NCBI RefSeq assembly: GCF_000760115.1
Contig: NZ_JNAS01000001.1
Span: 1 to 64,000 of the forward strand
Direction of reading: 5' to 3'
DNA length: 64,000 nt
From: Prochlorococcus marinus str. SB
GTDB taxonomy: Bacteria; Cyanobacteriota; Cyanobacteriia; PCC-6307; Cyanobiaceae
Shown piece after piece: positions 51,634-60,589 of this stretch. Both the position numbers and the translations under genes were made by a program. Within the stretch, counting starts at the first letter, position 1; each line of letters begins with the position of its first letter. The notes under the pieces are model-generated. The model saw only the letters and a program-made list of their open reading frames with translations, ran no database searches and had not been told where the DNA came from.

Positions 51634-53270
51634 GATATTTTTTTCATCAGTTCATAAGCATTCTCTAGGCTATCTGCATCATTGATTTTTTTATCTTTTC
51701 TCCATTTTGTTATTCTTGGAAATCTTACTGCTATGCCAGACTTATGACGTTTTGAAATTTGTATTTTCTCAAAAGATATTTCGAAAACCATTTCTGGTTT
51801 TAACGATCGAACAGGACCAAATTTTTCTATTGTATTTTTCCTTATCCATTTATCTAACTCTTTAATCTCAATATTCGTTAAACCAGAATATGCACTTGCA
51901 AATTTAATTAATTCTTCATCTTTCCATAACGCAAAACTGTAATCTGTGTAAAGACCAGCTCTTCTACCGCTACCCCCCTTAGCGTAAATTAGAACAGCAT
52001 CCAGTTGCATAGGATCAACTTTATATTTCCACCAAATACCTTTTTTTCTACCAGAGGAGTATATAGAAGTCTTTTTTTTAATTATTAATCCTTCAGTATT
52101 ATTTTCTCGAGATTTTTCTTTATAAGTTAAAGCGTCAGACCAATCTTTAGGAAAGATTAAATCACATATTTTGAAAATATCAGAGATATTCTTCTCAGTA
52201 TTAATTTGCCATTTTGAAAAATATTTTTCTAATTCAATTCTTCTATTTTCTAATTTAATTTCTCTTATATCTCTCCCATTAATCTCTAAAAGATCATAAG
52301 CAATAAAAATAATTGGATATTTTATTTGGATTGATCTAGTAGGAGACTTTCTATTTATCCTTTTTTGAAGTAAAGAAAAATCAAAGGCAATTTGTTCTTT
52401 AAAATTCCAAACTAATAATTCCCCATCAAGAACAAAATCATCTTTTATATGTGACATTTTCTCTACTAATTCTGGGAAAGATTCATTTACTAATTCTTGC
52501 CCTCTTGTCCATAACGAAACATTGCCTGATCTTTTAATTAATTGCATCCTTATCCCGTCATATTTCCATTCAAATTGAAAATCATTTATTGAATGTTTGA
52601 AGATTTTGTCTTCAATAGTATTCGCTAGAAGAAATGGAAATGGTTTGGCATTTAACTCTTGAAGATTGATATCCTTGTTAATTAAAAATTTATATGAATC
52701 AATTGAAGGTTTAAAATCACCCATCAACCTATGAGAAATAATCTCTTCCTCAATATTAATTAGTTTTGATATTGATTTTGTGATTAATCCGATAGAGACT
52801 CCTACTCTAAAAGTTCCTGTAAGAATTTTATTAAAAATTAGATGGTTATCTTCAGGTAATTCTTCCCAAAGATTTTTAATTTCTAAATTTTTCTCCTCCT
52901 CATTAAGTTTTGATAATGCAGGTATTGTTTCGCTTAGTAATTCATTGAGACTTATATTTGATAATTTCTTTTTTCTAGAATTAGTTTTATTTTTAAGTAA
53001 TAACGTTATTACCTCAGCAGAATCACCAACTTTCAAATAACATGTATCAATTAACCATTGAGGATATTCGTATATTTGAGAAAAAAGATTTTTTAAATAT
53101 CTTCCACTAATAAATCTCTTATTACTTTTTCCAGTTAGTAAATATATTGTCCATGAATTATCTATTGGATCATTAGATAAAAAATAATCCTTTAAAACTT
53201 CAATTTTATTATTTGTACTATTAATTGAATCTAGATCGCCAAATAATTCTGAAAACTTTTTTAAGCTCAT
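51630..53270 (-). CDS. ATP-dependent DNA ligase
   Basis: 546 residues. Motif I is EWKYDGIRMQ (Lys adenylated), motif III DGELLVW, motif IV EGLIIKKKTS, motif V WWKYKVDPMQLDAVLIYA. N-terminal DNA-binding domain about residues 1-190 and C-terminal OB fold are intact. This is the bacterial ligase type linked to Lhr. It is complete, unlike the NAD+-type domain at 29972. It precedes the helicase (overlap four bases). Confidence 0.93.
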   Translation of the reverse strand: MSLKKFSELFGDLDSINSTNNKIEVLKDYFLSNDPIDNSWTIYLLTGKSNKRFISGRYLKNLFSQIYEYPQWLIDTCYLKVGDSAEVITLLLKNKTNSRKKKLSNISLNELLSETIPALSKLNEEEKNLEIKNLWEELPEDNHLIFNKILTGTFRVGVSIGLITKSISKLINIEEEIISHRLMGDFKPSIDSYKFLINKDINLQELNAKPFPFLLANTIEDKIFKHSINDFQFEWKYDGIRMQLIKRSGNVSLWTRGQELVNESFPELVEKMSHIKDDFVLDGELLVWNFKEQIAFDFSLLQKRINRKSPTRSIQIKYPIIFIAYDLLEINGRDIREIKLENRRIELEKYFSKWQINTEKNISDIFKICDLIFPKDWSDALTYKEKSRENNTEGLIIKKKTSIYSSGRKKGIWWKYKVDPMQLDAVLIYAKGGSGRRAGLYTDYSFALWKDEELIKFASAYSGLTNIEIKELDKWIRKNTIEKFGPVRSLKPEMVFEISFEKIQISKRHKSGIAVRFPRITKWRKDKKINDADSLENAYELMKKIS

Positions 53271-53272
53271 AT

Positions 53273-54259
53273 TTATTTACCGAATAAAAGGACATTTATT
53301 GATTCCTTTTCCACTAAATATTTACTTAAGGCTTCACTATCTCCATGATGAAAAAATACATTTTTTGCTTCAGACTTTTTTACTACATCCAGAATTCCAT
53401 CCCAATCCGCATGATCAGAGATTGCGAATCCTTTATCATATCCTGATCTTTTTCTTAGAGCTCTTATAGACATCCAACCACTAGCGAAAGCTGTTTGAAT
53501 GTTTTTGAAATTTTTTAAATAAGAACCCTTACTTAAGGATGGCGGCAATAATATTAGACTTCCTTTAAGTTCATCTATCTTTTTTTTATTTTCAATTTTT
53601 ATAGTTTCTTTAATATCAATTCCAAGTTCCCTATAACTATTGTTCATTCTATGAATACTGCCATGGGAATAAATATTGCCTTTAAAATTTGTTTGACTAA
53701 TTTCGTTTAACAATCTCTGAGCTTTTCCAAGTGAATAGCAGAAAAGTAAAGAAGTTTTTTCTGGTGAATTAGTTATCCATTTTGAAATATCATTTGCTAT
53801 TTTATTTGATTCATCCCACTTAAATATTGGCAAACCAAAAGTACATTCGCTTATTAAATAATCAGTTTTTACTATTTCATATTGTTTGCAAGTCTGATCT
53901 TTTTGAAGCTTAAAGTCACCTGAAATTAACCATTTTTCTTCAGCAAAAATAAACCTTATTTGACTAGATCCAAGGATGTGACCGGATGGATGAAAAGAAA
54001 TATTAATGCCATTTATCTTGAATTCTTCTCCATATTCAAAAGTCTTAATTTTGATATTATCTCCAACTCTTTCTTTAAGAAGTATCGCAGTTTCCTTAGT
54101 AGAAATATATTCTTCACAGCCAAATGTAAAGTGATCAAAATGAGCATGTGTTATTAATGCCTTTTTTACTGGCTTGCTTGGATCAATCCAAATATCAGCA
54201 AGTTCACAATAAAGATTTCCATCTTTATATCTAATTAAATATTCTTGTTTAGTTCTCAA
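53273..54259 (-). CDS. Ligase-associated MBL-fold exonuclease
   Basis: 328 residues. Metallo-beta-lactamase motifs HAHFDH, HPSGHILGSSQIRF, SGDFK, and the beta-CASP part with LLFCYSLGKAQRL and ISDHADWDG. It is the member usually described as an exonuclease in the Lhr-ligase-PdeM clusters. It starts the unit; the ligase follows after two bases. Confidence 0.9.
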   Translation of the reverse strand: MRTKQEYLIRYKDGNLYCELADIWIDPSKPVKKALITHAHFDHFTFGCEEYISTKETAILLKERVGDNIKIKTFEYGEEFKINGINISFHPSGHILGSSQIRFIFAEEKWLISGDFKLQKDQTCKQYEIVKTDYLISECTFGLPIFKWDESNKIANDISKWITNSPEKTSLLFCYSLGKAQRLLNEISQTNFKGNIYSHGSIHRMNNSYRELGIDIKETIKIENKKKIDELKGSLILLPPSLSKGSYLKNFKNIQTAFASGWMSIRALRKRSGYDKGFAISDHADWDGILDVVKKSEAKNVFFHHGDSEALSKYLVEKESINVLLFGK

Positions 54260-54294
54260 AACTACATCTCTTACAATGAAGTTAATTTAGCTAA

Positions 54295-54708
54295 TTATGC
54301 CCACGCTTGTTTTGATAAAGCTATGGCTGAAATTGTTAGTAAAGCAATAACTACAAATTTGTTACTCCAATTAATCATGAATGAACTAATTTTGTTGAGA
54401 GAAACTCTATTAGATGGCACAATCTTTTTTTCATCCATAATGTGATGATTTTCATTATTTTCTAAGTAATTTAAATTTTTAATCTCATTAATTAATTTAG
54501 ATTCGCAAGTTGAGAGTTTTTCTACTTGATTTAATAATTCAATATCTTCTGGCCTTAATAAAGAATTTAATTCTTTAATTTGTCTTTCGTTTTTCATAAG
54601 AAATTCATTAACTATCTCATCTGTCCCTAACCCCTCCTTTATATTTAAAAGAATATCATCTCTTTCCCAGGATTTTTCAAGAGAATTTAAAATTTTACTT
54701 ATGCTCAT
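54295..54708 (-). CDS. C-tail-anchored helical protein, function unknown
   Basis: 137 residues. A long soluble helical part (ILNSLEKSWERDDILLNIKE onward) with one Cys, then a basic segment and one C-terminal membrane helix (FVVIALLTISAIALSKQA). Tail-anchored layout. It lies 35 bases upstream of the exonuclease gene in the same direction and may be in the repair operon; that link is inference. Confidence 0.6.
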   Translation of the reverse strand: MSISKILNSLEKSWERDDILLNIKEGLGTDEIVNEFLMKNERQIKELNSLLRPEDIELLNQVEKLSTCESKLINEIKNLNYLENNENHHIMDEKKIVPSNRVSLNKISSFMINWSNKFVVIALLTISAIALSKQAWA

Positions 54709-54791
54709 TTTAAGTATTTTTACTTATGATAAATTATTATTTTTTTCTTCTGTGGCTTATTCCTTTAAGTAATTAAAAAAATTATTTTTAT

Positions 54792-55073
54792 TTAAGATTT
54801 ACGAATAAGTCTATTAGCAAAATATTTTATCTTTACCTTTTCTACAATTTTTTTTGAACTACTTTTAGTTTTAACTTTATTTAAATTGATCACTTCATCT
54901 GACACATTTTTGCCCGTTTCAAAATAATTTTTAATTTTTTCTAATTCTTCTTTATTTAATCTTTTTGTTGCACCTTTTGCATTGATTCCAAGTTTCTTAC
55001 AGGCTAATAATATTCTATTACTTTCGACATTAAGATCTTTGGCAATACTGAAAATAGGAGTGTTGATAGACAT
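54792..55073 (-). CDS. Stand-alone IF2 N-terminal-like domain protein
   Basis: 93 residues. IFSIAKDLNVESNRILLACK followed by KLGINAKGATKRLNKEELEK is the IF2_N helical motif, normally at the N-terminus of initiation factor 2. Here it stands alone with a basic tail (KSSSKKIVEKVKIK). It could bind ribosome or RNA. No IF2 gene is nearby. Confidence 0.7.
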   Translation of the reverse strand: MSINTPIFSIAKDLNVESNRILLACKKLGINAKGATKRLNKEELEKIKNYFETGKNVSDEVINLNKVKTKSSSKKIVEKVKIKYFANRLIRKS

Positions 55074-55169
55074 TATTTTCTTTACTATGAAATTTATTAT
55101 TTATAGTATATTTATAAGTTAGAAATTAAATATATTTTTAATTATTATTAATTTTAAAAACTTTTTTAA

Positions 55170-56489
55170 TTAGGCTACTTCATCTTCAAAATTATTTAAA
55201 TCATTAAACTTCTTTTTCATGGTTGGATTATTTCTAGTTAATTTCTTTACTGTCAAATCTTGAGATTTGCTGTCAGCCGATAAAAGATGTTTTTTTGAGA
55301 GAACTAAAGCCTCTTTAGTTTTTTGTAAATGGGTTATTGATTTGTCAATTTCTGATATTGCATCATTAAATCTATCCTGGGCAAGTGAAACATTTTTACC
55401 AACTGCATTTTTGAATTGTTCAAGAGTACTTTCAAAATTGGTTATGTCAAAATTCTCACGTTTCATTAAATCAATTTGTGATTTGTATTTTAAGCTTTCC
55501 ATAGATGCATTTCTTAGCAGAGAAATAATGGGCAAGAAAAATTGAGGTCTTATGACATACATTTTTGGGAATCTATGAGAAACATCTACTATGCCAGCAT
55601 TATATAGTTCACTATCGGGTTCTAGAAGGGATACTAAAACTGCATATTCACATGATTTTTGTCTTCTATCTTTATCTAATTCTTTTAAAAAATCTTCGTT
55701 TTTTCTTTTATTAGTTCCATTTAAACTTTCATTCTTCATCTCAAACATTATGGATACGACTTCGGTTTTATTTTCATCAAATTCTCTAAATATATAGTCA
55801 CCTTTGCTTCCTGAAGTGGCATCATTATCCTTTTCGAAATATGAGTTTTTAAATGCAGAGGCACGATTCAGGTTAAATTGAGTTTCGCAATGGATTTCTA
55901 ATGTTTCTCCTATCATCTTTGTAGATAATCTAGATTTCATTTCTCTTAACTCCTGAATAGTCAAGTCCCTTTCACTAATTTTGCTTTTAAACTTTTCTTC
56001 AATTAATTTTTCATTAATTGAATGTTCAAGCTTCATCTTTTCAATGGAATTTGTTAAAGATGAGTTTTCTTTTTCTAAATTATTAACAGCTTCACCAATT
56101 TTGTTTTTTAAAGATAATTCTGAAATTAAAGACTGGTTTTTAATTTCGTCTTTCAACTTGATTAACTCATTATTCAATAAATTAATTTTATTTGTTGCTT
56201 GATTTTTTAAATCATTAAGGGCATTTGTTTTCTTTTCTTCAGCTATTTTTAATTTAGATTCAAGAGTTTGGATTTCAGACTCTTTAATCCGATTCTGCTC
56301 TATTAACTGTATTTTTAACTCACGTTTTAAAATTTCCAAAGCTTTTTTATTATCTTCTTCAGCCAAGATAAGTCTTTCTTTTATTTGTTTATTAAATTCT
56401 TCGTCTTTTATCTGAAGAAGTATTTCTTCAAAGCTGCTGGGATCAATTCTGAAAGTTTTGCCGCATGAAGGACATTTAATATCTTTCAT
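55170..56489 (-). CDS. DUF2130 protein
   Basis: 439 residues. N-terminal zinc-ribbon-like CPSCGKTF (one CxxC), a coiled coil over about residues 25-190, then the conserved domain with EIHCETQFN, SKGDYIF and FEMKNESLNGT, a later SLLEPDSELYNAGIVDVSH and KMYVIRPQFFLPIISLLRNA. These match DUF2130. The order G-D ... E-x-K hints at a PD-(D/E)xK nuclease core. Function unknown. Confidence 0.78.
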   Translation of the reverse strand: MKDIKCPSCGKTFRIDPSSFEEILLQIKDEEFNKQIKERLILAEEDNKKALEILKRELKIQLIEQNRIKESEIQTLESKLKIAEEKKTNALNDLKNQATNKINLLNNELIKLKDEIKNQSLISELSLKNKIGEAVNNLEKENSSLTNSIEKMKLEHSINEKLIEEKFKSKISERDLTIQELREMKSRLSTKMIGETLEIHCETQFNLNRASAFKNSYFEKDNDATSGSKGDYIFREFDENKTEVVSIMFEMKNESLNGTNKRKNEDFLKELDKDRRQKSCEYAVLVSLLEPDSELYNAGIVDVSHRFPKMYVIRPQFFLPIISLLRNASMESLKYKSQIDLMKRENFDITNFESTLEQFKNAVGKNVSLAQDRFNDAISEIDKSITHLQKTKEALVLSKKHLLSADSKSQDLTVKKLTRNNPTMKKKFNDLNNFEDEVA

Positions 56490-56620
56490 TTTTTAATTAC
56501 AAAATTAATATTAGAAAGGATTTAATATTCGAATTATGTAAAATGAATATTATTCTTGACTAAGAATAAACAATGAACCAATATTATGCATTAAAAAATA
56601 AAGTAATTACTCAATAAAAG

Positions 56621-56989
56621 TTATATTAATCCAGATTCCTTAAGAATATTTATTTTATTTGCTAATTCTATATCTGCAGAAGATATTGAGCGGTCTAAAT
56701 TTTTGTGAGATGAAACTGTGTAACCACTGTCATCAACAAATTCGTCTTCCCCATCTTTTAAGTGGGTATTTTCATTTTGGAGATTTTTAAAATTATCCGA
56801 CTTGAATATATTTGACTTGCTGATATTACTATATCCAAAATTCGCAATTCCTCTGGCATCTAATGCTTCCTCAACTAATATTCCAACTACTTTAGATCTA
56901 CTTATAGATTCGCTCTTGGATATTTCATCAATAATCTCAAGTACTCTTTTTCTAGGAAGATATCCTATCCTTTTAACTTTATTTTCCAT
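56621..56989 (-). CDS. Ribbon-helix-helix-like regulator
   Basis: 122 residues. The first 45 residues (VKRIGYLPRKRVLEIIDEIS, then SISRSKVVGILVEEAL) look like a ribbon-helix-helix DNA-binding domain: a strand with alternating basic residues, two helices and the S-R-S turn. The rest is a polar, low-complexity tail. It may be autoregulated; operator not identified. Confidence 0.65.
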   Translation of the reverse strand: MENKVKRIGYLPRKRVLEIIDEISKSESISRSKVVGILVEEALDARGIANFGYSNISKSNIFKSDNFKNLQNENTHLKDGEDEFVDDSGYTVSSHKNLDRSISSADIELANKINILKESGLI

Positions 56990-57217
56990 AAGTCTTTACA
57001 TATGTCAATATTGTAACACTTCTGTCAAATCAACTCAGATTTTGACTAATAGCACTTATATATAAATTTAAATAGTAGGATTAAAGTATAATTTCAAAGA
57101 ACACTCATTCAAAGTTATTTTTCAAATAATCATGGGATAGTTTTAAATGCTTCTTCTATTTGCTTTTTCAGTTTGATTCTGATTTTTGAAATTTTCTAAA
57201 TTTAAATTCCAAATATT

Positions 57218-57421
57218 ATGAAAGGTAAAATATATGATAATGCTGATAGCTTTGCAATGTCATTTGATGAGGAATGGGACAATGTTGATTGTGATGATGT
57301 ACGAATAAAGATAGATAAGGTTTTAGAACTTTTATCAGATCATCCTTTTTTTATATCTAATCCTGAAAATGCTAGAAAAATGGCAGAATTTAGGATATTT
57401 TCATTAAAAAAATTTCAATAA
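57218..57421 (+). CDS. 67-residue acidic protein
   Basis: Starts MKGKIYDNADSFAMSFDEEW, later VLELLSDHPFFISNPENARK. Soluble, helical. No family was recognised. It diverges from the RHH-like gene across 228 bases that hold no other gene. Confidence 0.5.
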   Translation: MKGKIYDNADSFAMSFDEEWDNVDCDDVRIKIDKVLELLSDHPFFISNPENARKMAEFRIFSLKKFQ

Positions 57422-57478
57422 TTATTTTTAAATTTTTTAAAGTTAATTACTTTTAAATTAATTTTAATTACTTAAGAT

Positions 57479-57652
57479 TTAAATAGTTGGGGAATTAAAA
57501 AATCCCTTACTGTATAAAAATATTATTATGCCAACAATTGGTCCTATCCCAAAAACAAAAAGCACTAATTTCGCAGAATTTTTTGTTTGACCTAATTTTT
57601 GATCTTTTAAATTTGAATTAGTTTGTTTTTTTTTAGATTTTTTCTTTTTCAT
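57479..57652 (-). CDS. 57-residue single-span membrane protein
   Basis: ATG 57652, TAA 57479-57481. Very basic N-terminus (MKKKKSKKKQTNSNLKDQK), then one helix (VLFVFGIGPIVGIIIFLY). The basic-head, C-terminal-helix layout recalls PAM68-type assembly factors, but similarity is too slight to name it. Confidence 0.5.
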   Translation of the reverse strand: MKKKKSKKKQTNSNLKDQKLGQTKNSAKLVLFVFGIGPIVGIIIFLYSKGFFNSPTI

Positions 57653-57787
57653 GAAAGATATATTACTACAATTCGACTTTAAAAGATTTTGATATGTTAT
57701 TGGGTTTGAAAAAAATTTTTAAATTGACAAAACTTATATGGGAGTCAAAAAGATCGTATTGTATAATGTAAAGAATATAAAGGAAAT

Positions 57788-57985
57788 ATGAGTGCAACTA
57801 AGAGAGAGGAAGTTTGTTCTCACCTTAGATATATAAGGTTAGAACTTAGAGAGATGCATCAAATGCTCATTAAAGAAGATTTATTGCCAGATCTTAATGA
57901 AGCAAAGGAAGTGCTAGCACAGCTTGATGCTTTACTGGATTTATTATCAGAAAAAAGAGTAACGAAAATAAAGAGCCAATTTTGA
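57788..57985 (+). CDS. 65-residue helical protein, member of a local paralogue pair
   Basis: Starts MSATKREEVCSHLRYIRLEL; LREMHQMLIKEDLLPDLNE is followed by LAQLDALLDLLSEK. It aligns with the gene at 59236 (L-(K/R)-x-M-H, then a short loop, then a Leu-rich helix ending in SEK/ESK). A helical hairpin protein of unknown function. Preceded by AAAGGAAAT. Confidence 0.55.
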   Translation: MSATKREEVCSHLRYIRLELREMHQMLIKEDLLPDLNEAKEVLAQLDALLDLLSEKRVTKIKSQF

Positions 57986-58009
57986 AAACTTTTGGCTAAT
58001 TTGAATATA

Positions 58010-58204
58010 TTAAAGATAATTTGTAGCTGATTCTATTTTTTTTCTATTATCGTGCATCTGTTCTAATTTATTGTAAATTTCTTTAATTTGGATTTGGATT
58101 AAATCAGTTGAATGTATATTACTTAACGCATCTAATGTTGATAGAAGGCTTTCTTTAGCTTCAATTAAATGTCTACATTCTTTACTGCCTGCTTCGTATG
58201 ACAT
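58010..58204 (-). CDS. 64-residue helical protein
   Basis: Starts MSYEAGSKECRHLIEAKESL; helices with a late LEQMHDNRKKIES. Composition and length resemble 57788 and 59236, but residue-level similarity is weak. It is convergent with 57788. Confidence 0.5.
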   Translation of the reverse strand: MSYEAGSKECRHLIEAKESLLSTLDALSNIHSTDLIQIQIKEIYNKLEQMHDNRKKIESATNYL

Positions 58205-58348
58205 AGGATTTTTATAAGGATAATTATTATCACAAATATATTAAAAATTCTTCCGTATTGTTTGATACTCTTATTAAATCAACGCTTATTATTGTAATTT
58301 CCAATACAGAATAAGAAATTATTTTTACTAAGATTCAATAAAAAACAT

Positions 58349-58531
58349 ATGCAAGAAAACTCCAACGATTATAAATTCTGCATTAAGTTGGCACTAGACA
58401 ATGCAAAAAAAAGAATTAATTTATTAGATAATTCTGATAAAAAGTGTGTTCTAGAAGAATATAAAGAATGGATTAATGATGGTTTAAATAAGCATACGGT
58501 TTTACTACTAAGGGATGATCCGATCATCTAG
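58349..58531 (+). CDS. 60-residue soluble protein
   Basis: Starts MQENSNDYKFCIKLALDNAK; helical with two Cys; ends VLLLRDDPII. No family. Confidence 0.45.
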   Translation: MQENSNDYKFCIKLALDNAKKRINLLDNSDKKCVLEEYKEWINDGLNKHTVLLLRDDPII

Positions 58532-58551
58532 GAAAAATGTGAAAAAATTTT

Positions 58552-58647
58552 TTAATTCTTTGTATTAGAAGTAACCCTAAATAAAAAATAAAGACTTGCG
58601 ATAAAAATTACTGAAAGAATAACAGTTAATGAAGAAAAACTATCCAT
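58552..58647 (-). CDS. 31-residue membrane peptide
   Basis: ATG 58647, TAA 58552-58554. One hydrophobic helix (LTVILSVIFIASLYFLF) with a short polar tail. Support is the open frame and helix pattern only. Confidence 0.35.
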   Translation of the reverse strand: MDSFSSLTVILSVIFIASLYFLFRVTSNTKN

Positions 58648-58706
58648 ATCTATATTATTTAAAAAATTTATTCAACTATAGCAGTCAACTTAAACAAGTA
58701 CTGCAT

Positions 58707-58835
58707 TCAGTTTTCTTTGAAAAGTGAAAGAATAAATTTATTCAAACTTTCTTTTTCTAAAAATATTTTTTTCTTCTTGTAAGTCTTTAATTTTTTAAAA
58801 ATTAAATCAACTATGTGTTCTGCTTTTGGAGTCAT
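58707..58835 (-). CDS. 42-residue basic peptide
   Basis: ATG 58835, TGA 58707-58709. Lysine-rich helix (LIFKKLKTYKKKKIFLEK). It follows the lipoprotein gene by eight bases in the same direction. No family. Confidence 0.4.
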   Translation of the reverse strand: MTPKAEHIVDLIFKKLKTYKKKKIFLEKESLNKFILSLFKEN

Positions 58836-58843
58836 GTATTAAT

Positions 58844-59194
58844 TTATTTTTCCAATAAATAAATTTTCTCTTCACCTATTTTATCTGGCTTTGTTATTTT
58901 ACATCCTTTATCTTTTTCCATATTGCAATCTTTTGTGGCAGGAACAGATTTCCAGGTACAAATTTTTTCTTGGGATTCTTCTTTTAAAATATTCCATCCA
59001 TTATCTAAGTATTCTGAAATACCATCCTCTCCACAAGAAAACTTAATTTCCATTCTTTTCTTTTCTGAATTAGGATTATCCTCAATTTTTTTTTCCAAAT
59101 TATTTGTGGGATACTCTTTATTAGTGGATGTCCTACAAGAAATTAAGAAAATTGCGATTAGAATTAAGATAGGAACTTGTTTTATTATTTTCAT
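58844..59194 (-). CDS. Putative lipoprotein
   Basis: 116 residues. Signal helix (VPILILIAIFLISC) with a lipobox-like LISC, Cys near residue 20. The mature part is polar with five more Cys (KFSCGEDG, KICTWKSV, DCNMEK, GCKITK). Function unknown. Confidence 0.65.
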   Translation of the reverse strand: MKIIKQVPILILIAIFLISCRTSTNKEYPTNNLEKKIEDNPNSEKKRMEIKFSCGEDGISEYLDNGWNILKEESQEKICTWKSVPATKDCNMEKDKGCKITKPDKIGEEKIYLLEK

Positions 59195-59235
59195 TTTTTT
59201 AACTTTTGATGATTCTAAATTATTTAAATTATAGT

Positions 59236-59412
59236 TTATTTTGATTCTATTAATTTTAATAGTCTATGCATTTTATCCATCAAGTCTTTTACATCACCTG
59301 GCTTCGGTAATATTAATTCTTCCGTAACTTGTAAATGCATTTTCTTTAAGTTATGCCTCAAATCTTTTAAATGCATTTTCACGTTTTCTTTCTTTTGCTT
59401 TATATCAGTCAT
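59236..59412 (-). CDS. 58-residue helical protein, paralogue of 57788
   Basis: ATG 59412, TAA 59236-59238. KMHLKDLRHNLKKMHLQV is followed by TEELILPKPGDVKDLMDKMH and a Leu-rich end. It also carries an internal KMHL repeat. Alignment with 57788 covers most of both proteins. Confidence 0.5.
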   Translation of the reverse strand: MTDIKQKKENVKMHLKDLRHNLKKMHLQVTEELILPKPGDVKDLMDKMHRLLKLIESK

Positions 59413-59493
59413 AGGAATAAAATTTAAACTTTTTTAAACTTAAAGTTACTATCATAATATTGAAATGCTTATTAATAGAGAATAATTCAAAAT

Positions 59494-59940
59494 TTAATTT
59501 TTTAAATTTTCTATTTCATAGATTTCTTCGCCACCATGACAAAAATTTGTAGATAACATTTTTATTTCTCTATTATTAATTCCGATTGTATTTTTATTTT
59601 TAATAATATAATTTTTAGCAATCGCTTCACAATCTAATTTATTTTTTGCATGTTTAATAACTGGAAAAAAATATGCCAATGTAGTAATTGCAAACAAAAA
59701 TATTATTATTGATTTTTTTTCATTTTTAATAAATTCTTTAGATTTTTTTTGGGCTTTTAATATTTTTATTAGTAATTTATCTGGTAATCCTATTTGAACA
59801 AATAATAACTCTACCCACCATGGAAGCTCCTTATCTTTCTTTTTCTTTAAGTTTGAGGAAGTATTCATTTTCTTGACTTCATAGTTTTGGTTTTTCAGTT
59901 CTTTAGGATTAGTTGTTTCTTTTTTATTCATATCATCCAA
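59494..59940 (-). CDS. 148-residue membrane protein
   Basis: Long basic N-terminus, then PWWVELLFVQIGLPDKLL, one clear membrane helix (KSIIIFLFAITTLAYFFPVI) and a tail with Cys in KLDCEAIAKNYI and NFCHGGEE. The helix-plus-Cys-tail layout is like the 85-residue gene at 30959. No function. Confidence 0.6.
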   Translation of the reverse strand: MDDMNKKETTNPKELKNQNYEVKKMNTSSNLKKKKDKELPWWVELLFVQIGLPDKLLIKILKAQKKSKEFIKNEKKSIIIFLFAITTLAYFFPVIKHAKNKLDCEAIAKNYIIKNKNTIGINNREIKMLSTNFCHGGEEIYEIENLKN

Positions 59941-60059
59941 TGATTTATTTGGAATGTAGAGGTTTTATTTTGATTTGGAAACTATGTATTTATTTTATAA
60001 GTTTTAATTTAATTTATCTATGAATTTGATTATTGTTAATTTGTATTTAGAAACTTTAA

Positions 60060-60329
60060 ATGGCAAAAAAAAGAAGGAAGTTAAATAAAGATTTTGAGAG
60101 AAAAATATATTCATCAAAAAAAAATGTCGAATTAGTACTGGCAAAAATCTACGATATCGATGATGAAGACATACAAAAAGAATATATGAGTGCCTTTAAT
60201 AAAGTTGTTTACTTATATGATGAATTAAAAGAAGATTACGAGCGACAAGGATTTTCTGATAATTCTGAAGAACTTCTCACAAGCTATAAAAATGCATTTA
60301 ATCTTTTCGAATCAGAATTTGAAATTTAA
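60060..60329 (+). CDS. 89-residue helical soluble protein
   Basis: Basic start (MAKKRRKLNKDFERKIY), then acidic helices (IYDIDDEDIQKEYMSAF) and an acidic end. It looks like a small helical bundle. No family was recognised. Confidence 0.55.
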   Translation: MAKKRRKLNKDFERKIYSSKKNVELVLAKIYDIDDEDIQKEYMSAFNKVVYLYDELKEDYERQGFSDNSEELLTSYKNAFNLFESEFEI

Positions 60330-60342
60330 ATTTAATTTCTAA

Positions 60343-60549
60343 TTACCTTTTGTAAGGGGTTACAGGTATTTCAATTGGCTTTCCTTTTTGGAGATCAGAT
60401 CTTTTCTCTTGTAAATTTTTGATGCACAATGATACTCTTTTCTCCTTTGCGCAAGATCTTTTTATTTGGTAATCAGTAAGTGATAATGATTTATTACTAA
60501 ATGAAAAAAAGGCCAATAAAGACATAAAAAAATTTAATACCAATTTCAT
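60343..60549 (-). CDS. 68-residue secreted protein
   Basis: Signal peptide (LVLNFFMSLLAFFSFSNKSL), mature part with RSCAKEKRVSLCIKNLQEKR (two Cys) and a C-terminal PVTPYKR. Function unknown. Confidence 0.55.
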   Translation of the reverse strand: MKLVLNFFMSLLAFFSFSNKSLSLTDYQIKRSCAKEKRVSLCIKNLQEKRSDLQKGKPIEIPVTPYKR

Positions 60550-60589
60550 TTGTTCTTTCCTAACTATTTTCTAATACCCTTTAATTAAA

